From: Actinobacteria bacterium ATB1
GTDB lineage: Bacteria; Actinomycetota; Acidimicrobiia; UBA2766
DNA length: 9,020 nucleotides
Assembly (NCBI GenBank): GCA_021404985.1
Contig: QWHP01000087.1
Coordinates: forward strand, 1 to 9,020
Reading direction: 5' to 3'
Position numbers and translations under genes: made by a program. Shown here piece after piece: positions 6,298 through 9,020 of this stretch. Each line of letters begins with the position of its first letter. Position 1 is the stretch's first letter. The notes below the pieces were generated by a model. That model searched no databases, had not been told where the DNA came from, and saw only the letters and a list, made by a program, of their open reading frames with translations.

Positions 6298-7787
6298 GCT
6301 CGCGGGGACTCCGCCGGAGTCACATCGGCCTCGGGTGGCCCGGCACTTCCTGATCCGACGGCATTCTCGTACCGGGACGCTACAGGTCCGTGGTCACCGC
6401 GGTCATCACCTTCCTCGTCGACGGCGCCTGTCGAACCGGGATCGTCGCAGAGGGGAAGCGTGACCCGGAAATGTCCGCCCGGTCCCCGAAACGCCTCGAC
6501 ATGGCCTCCATGGGCCGCCACCGAAGCACTCACTATCGAGAGCCCGAGTCCGGAGCCCTCTCTCCCCTTCGCGTCGTCGGATCTCCAGAACCGGTCGAAG
6601 ACGAGCTCGGTGTCCCTCTCGTCGAGCCCCGGTCCATCGTCCAAGACGTCGAGAACGGCGTTTCCTTCCCGCGCGGCCGCCGAAACCCAGATCTTGCCCC
6701 CTCCGTACTTGACCGCGTTGCCGAGAAGGTTGCGCACCACAACAGCGAGGGAGGTCTCCGAACCTGCGACCCAGAGATTGTCATCGAGGTCGAGATGGAC
6801 CTCGGCATCCGCGAAATCCGGTTCTCCGCATATGTCGCGCACCATCTCGTCGAAGTCGATCGGCACGAACGTCTCCTGGACGCCGGCGTCCTCGCGCGCC
6901 AGCTCCGTCAGGTGCGCCACGAGAGTCGTCAGCCGGCGTGTGGCGGATTCGATGTCGTCGAGGGCTTCCGAATCGGCACCGATGCGGCGCAGGTACCCGA
7001 CATTGCCCTGGATGGTCGTGAGCGGGGTCCGCAGCTCGTGTGAGGCGTCCGCTACGAAACGCTTCTCGGCCTCCAAGGAGTCCGACAGACGCTGATAGAC
7101 GCCCTCGATCCTGTCGAGCATGTCGTTGAACGTCAGTGCGAGGTTGGAGAGGTCACGGTCCGCGGCTCCCTCCTGGACGCGCTTCTTCACGTCCCCTGTC
7201 TCGGCGATGGCGCGAGCCGTGCCTGCGAGGCGACGCACAGGTCTCATCGCCTGTCGTGTCACCAGGTATCCGAGTCCTCCGGCAACCATGGCCATGAGGA
7301 TTCCCTGGAAGAGGAGGAACCAGGCGATCTGCCGCTGGGAGGCAATGACGCTGTCGATCGGCTGACCGGCGAGTATCACGAAGGAAGCGGTGCGCCTTGC
7401 TCGGATCCTGTAGGGCCGGCCGAGCCAGTCCACCGTGTAGACCTTGTCCGGCCCCCCGGCGGAGAGGTCGCCGAAGCCACTCGACGGCTCGGGGACCATC
7501 TCGTCACATCCCGGCCCTGTGCACCACGTCTCGATCTCCGGCTTGTCCGCCAGCGCGGTCTCCACGAGACGGCGGGAGAGGTCACCCGGGATCCCCAGGC
7601 TCCCTGCCAGGGCTGCGAACTGCTGGACGGTGTTCAGGGCACGGTCGAGATCCTGATCGACCCGGTTCAGGGCGCTGTCGGACAGGAACCTGAACTGCAG
7701 GATGCCGAAGACGGCGGAGACGAGCATGACGGCGAGCGCTGACGCAACCGCCAATCGGACTCTGAGCGAGCCCCTACCCATGGGCAT
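6294..7787 (-). CDS. Sensor histidine kinase of a two-component system (HAMP, HisKA, HATPase)
   Basis: The 497-residue membrane kinase has a first transmembrane helix at about 11-30, an extracytoplasmic sensor of roughly 120 residues, a second helix at about 154-176 and a HAMP linker beginning TRQAMRPVRRL. The dimerisation box is FVADASHELRTPLTTI (244-259) with phospho-acceptor His250. The ATPase domain has the N box RNLLGNAVKYG (352-362), G1 DDGPG (383-387), F box VFDRFWR (396-402) and G2 GSGLGLSI (411-418). The overall plan resembles MprB/PrrB/TcrY-type kinases. The sensor contains Cys89 and Cys94 in WCTGPGC, a possible disulfide or metal site. Beyond the kinase core is a 50-residue acidic Gly/Pro/Ser-rich tail (about 448-497). 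ATG at 7787 has GGGAG 8 bases upstream; a second ATG lies two codons in. It follows the regulator by 16 bases and shares an ATGA overlap with the acyltransferase. The ligand is unknown. Confidence 0.95.
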   Translation of the reverse strand: MPMGRGSLRVRLAVASALAVMLVSAVFGILQFRFLSDSALNRVDQDLDRALNTVQQFAALAGSLGIPGDLSRRLVETALADKPEIETWCTGPGCDEMVPEPSSGFGDLSAGGPDKVYTVDWLGRPYRIRARRTASFVILAGQPIDSVIASQRQIAWFLLFQGILMAMVAGGLGYLVTRQAMRPVRRLAGTARAIAETGDVKKRVQEGAADRDLSNLALTFNDMLDRIEGVYQRLSDSLEAEKRFVADASHELRTPLTTIQGNVGYLRRIGADSEALDDIESATRRLTTLVAHLTELAREDAGVQETFVPIDFDEMVRDICGEPDFADAEVHLDLDDNLWVAGSETSLAVVVRNLLGNAVKYGGGKIWVSAAAREGNAVLDVLDDGPGLDERDTELVFDRFWRSDDAKGREGSGLGLSIVSASVAAHGGHVEAFRGPGGHFRVTLPLCDDPGSTGAVDEEGDDRGDHGPVASRYENAVGSGSAGPPEADVTPAESPRA

Positions 7788-7803
7788 GCCGTCGCTCCCG
7801 CAG

Positions 7804-8484
7804 TCACTCCCGAAGGACGTATCCGATGCCGCGGACCGTGTGGAGGATCCGCGGTTCGCCTTCCGACTCGAGCTTCTTGCGGAGGTATCCGACGTAGACC
7901 TCCAGGGTGTTCGAACCGACGTCGATGTCGTAGCCCCAGACCTCGTTCATGATCTGCGACCTCGTCATCACCTTACGGGCATTCTCGGCGAGGTAGAGGA
8001 GCAAGTCGTATTCGCGCACCGTCAGCTCAATCTGGCGCTCACCACGCTTGACGGTGCGGCTCTCGGTGTCGATCGTGAGATCGGCGAATCGGACCACCTT
8101 CGGCTTCTCACCCGCACCCTTGCGGCGGAGCAGCGCCCGGACGCGAGCAAGGAGCTCTTCGGCTGCGAAGGGCTTGACGAGGTAGTCGTCTGCGCCGGCA
8201 TCGAGTCCCTCGACACGATCACCTATCTGGTCCCTCGCGGTCAGCATCAGCACGGGAACGTCGTTCGCGTAGCGGATGCGCCTGCAGACCTCGATGCCGT
8301 CGATTCCGGGCAGATTCACGTCGAGCACCACCAGATCCACGCCGTCCAGTCGGGAGAGAGCCTCGCCCCCTGTCTCTGCCGTGACAACGGCATAGCCCTC
8401 GAGCTCGAGGTTGCGCTTCAGCGTCGCGAGGATCCCTGAATCGTCGTCCACTATCAGAAGACTGGCGGTTGGCTGGGTAGGCAT
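7804..8484 (-). CDS. OmpR/PhoB-family response regulator
   Basis: The 226-residue protein has a receiver domain (7-120) and a winged-helix DNA-binding domain (about 128-224). The receiver has the acidic DDD (13-15), phospho-acceptor Asp55 in LVVLDVNLP, Thr82 in LTARD and Lys104 in LVKPF. The output domain has IELTVREYDLLLYLAENA (152-169), RSQIMNEVWGYD (175-186) and SNTLEVYVGYLRKKL (191-205), the recognition-helix region typical of OmpR-like regulators that bind direct repeats with 11-bp spacing. It resembles mycobacterial MprA/TcrX-type regulators, but I would not assign an orthologue. I chose ATG at 8484 because it starts the receiver at the usual distance. The frame is open upstream, with ATG at 8514 and TTG at 8532 as less likely starts. 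It heads the operon and should be phosphorylated by the kinase encoded 16 bases downstream. Autoregulation through the repeats at 8706-8739 is possible. Confidence 0.95.
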   Translation of the reverse strand: MPTQPTASLLIVDDDSGILATLKRNLELEGYAVVTAETGGEALSRLDGVDLVVLDVNLPGIDGIEVCRRIRYANDVPVLMLTARDQIGDRVEGLDAGADDYLVKPFAAEELLARVRALLRRKGAGEKPKVVRFADLTIDTESRTVKRGERQIELTVREYDLLLYLAENARKVMTRSQIMNEVWGYDIDVGSNTLEVYVGYLRKKLESEGEPRILHTVRGIGYVLRE

Positions 8485-8705
8485 GCGCTCTCGGCTCCCG
8501 GGTCTCCGAATCATACGGTCCGGGCCTGCCAAGGTCGACGCACACCGCCATCCTCACCTCGCGGGCCTCGCGCGACCGCGCCTTCACGAATGGTGTCCGC
8601 ACGACCACTCAAATGGCTCCGAACCCCGGAATCTTGGTGTATCATCCGCTTGGACTTTCAGCTTGGGTTGGTTTCGTGCGAACGACGCTGAGGGGCGCGT
8701 GGCGA

Positions 8706-8739
8706 GATCTTCGTGAACCTCAGGTGATCTTCAGGAACC
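8706..8739. promoter_or_regulatory. Candidate response-regulator operator: tandem direct repeats
   Basis: Two adjacent 11-mers on the plus strand, TGAACCTCAGG (8714-8724) and TGATCTTCAGG (8725-8735), match at 9 of 11 positions. Around them, GATCTTCGTGAACC (8706-8719) and GATCTTCAGGAACC (8726-8739) match at 12 of 14 with a 20-bp period. OmpR/PhoB-family regulators bind direct repeats one helical turn apart, and the gene downstream encodes one. The minus-strand GTTCACG and GTTCCTG cores also resemble the GTTCACC units of actinobacterial PHO boxes. The site is 222 bases before the regulator start, so it would need a promoter in between or a long leader. Confidence 0.45.
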
Positions 8740-8770
8740 GCAACCAAACTGTGATCGTCCCGAATGCGCT

Positions 8771-9006
8771 GCCGGGGGGCGGGAATTCGCCTCCCAGGTT
8801 CCCGTCCAAGGTCCCGGCGGCAACTTGAAAAACACGATGCCCAGCACAGGCCCTGCAGCATCGTAAGTTGCTCTGAAGGTGGGTTCTGCGGTTTCCCCAC
8901 GACCGCTACAACCCGGGTGAGCCTTCTGAGCGTCCTACCGGAAGGTCGCCCAACGGCCTGCGGTAGGAAGCGAGAGACTTCTTTCCTCCCAGTCCGAGTC
9001 TCTCGC
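8771..9006. ncRNA. Array of five stem-loops; possible structured RNA of unknown family
   Basis: Five hairpins follow each other almost without gaps. H0: 8771-8776 with 8813-8818, inner 8780-8785 with 8799-8804. H1: 8820-8826 with 8865-8871, inner 8834-8840 with 8858-8864, and a 7-base one-sided bulge GAAAAAC. H2: 8870-8879 with 8922-8931 (one mismatch), inner 8881-8885 with 8910-8914, then 8888-8892 with 8902-8906. H3: 8933-8940 with 8961-8968 (8 perfect pairs), inner 8944-8947 with 8955-8958. H4: 8970-8979 with 8997-9006 (10 perfect pairs). On the plus strand the loops are C-rich; CCTCCCAG appears in both the H0 and H4 loops. On the minus strand they are G-rich. I do not recognise a known riboswitch, RNase P, tmRNA or SRP RNA. 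The active strand, if any, cannot be told. Confidence 0.45.
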
Positions 9007-9020
9007 ACCCCAGCCGACCC

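Larger units (their letters stand above)
8485..9020. other. Non-coding region upstream of the response regulator
   Basis: These 536 bases hold no convincing gene. Open frames here have no family features, atypical composition and no good ribosome-binding site. From left to right are an untranslated stretch before the regulator start, with no clear -10/-35 pair that I would trust, a tandem 11-bp repeat (8714-8735) inside a 20-bp-spaced 14-bp repeat (8706-8739), and a run of five stem-loops (8771-9006). The region presumably holds the operon promoter, and possibly the promoter of a gene or RNA to the right. Confidence 0.6.

Noticed and set aside
5782..7095. Long plus-strand frame (437 residues) across the acyltransferase and kinase
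   Set aside because: It is antisense to motifs of both genes; the Ser/Pro/Arg-rich translation is typical of a GC-rich shadow frame.
8640..8645. TATCAT as a plus-strand -10 promoter element
   Set aside because: No matching -35 at 16-18 bases upstream, and it lies about 125 bases before the hairpin array with no plus-strand gene following.
8948..8954. GCCCAAC / GTTGGGC as an integron attC core site
   Set aside because: A single 7-base core without the paired second core or extrahelical-base pattern is expected by chance, and no integrase or cassette is present.
8771..9006. Known RNAs: RNase P, tmRNA, SRP RNA, cobalamin, c-di-AMP (ydaO), SAM or c-di-GMP riboswitch
   Set aside because: I looked for the conserved core strings on both strands. 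GAGGAAAG (minus strand) recalls RNase P, but the following core is missing. None of the others fits. This is a by-eye check, not a covariance search.
8658..9008. A 116-residue minus-strand open frame right of the regulator
   Set aside because: It is Arg/Pro/Ser-rich with no recognisable domain, and it overlaps the hairpin array, whose arms explain the sequence better.

Overview
The window is high-GC DNA with dense, GC-biased codon use. It carries a coenzyme-F420-type luciferase-like oxidoreductase, an acetolactate-synthase-like enzyme closely resembling mycobacterial IlvG (Rv1820), and an epimerase/acyltransferase pair whose order recalls Rv0501-Rv0502. Together these point to an actinobacterium, probably outside the mycobacteria (an Acidimicrobiia-like lineage is my guess). 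These resemblances come from memory of the families; no search was run.

Layout. (1) Bases 1-256, minus strand: the N-terminal end of a gene that runs off the left edge. It is a Pro/Gly-rich protein with a nine-glycine run, and a hydrophobic segment may be starting at the cut. (2) 352-1986, minus: ThDP-dependent IlvG-like enzyme. (3) 2130-2945, minus: LLM-class oxidoreductase. (4) 2973-4115, plus: an exported or membrane-anchored CapA-type metallophosphatase-fold protein, the only complete plus-strand gene, starting 27 bases from the divergent oxidoreductase start. (5) 8484 down to 4108, minus: a compact five-gene operon of OmpR-type response regulator, sensor histidine kinase, glycerolipid-type acyltransferase, NAD-epimerase-like protein and single-domain rhodanese. 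After the kinase, every junction overlaps by 4, 4 and 8 bases, so the two-component system and the envelope/lipid-type enzymes are very probably co-transcribed and translationally coupled. (6) 8485-9020: no convincing protein gene. It holds a tandem 11-bp repeat suited to an OmpR/PhoB-family regulator, then about 235 bases folded into five successive stem-loops.

Working together. The regulator and kinase probably sense an envelope signal and control their own operon, perhaps through the 8706-8739 repeats. The acyltransferase and epimerase-like protein would act on membrane lipid or glycolipid. CapA converges on this operon and overlaps the rhodanese by 8 bases. The oxidoreductase and IlvG-like genes form a second minus-strand group, possibly with the left-edge gene.

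Most genes belong to known families. The least explained part is the hairpin array at 8771-9006. It matches no RNA family I can recognise and is the best candidate here for something undescribed.
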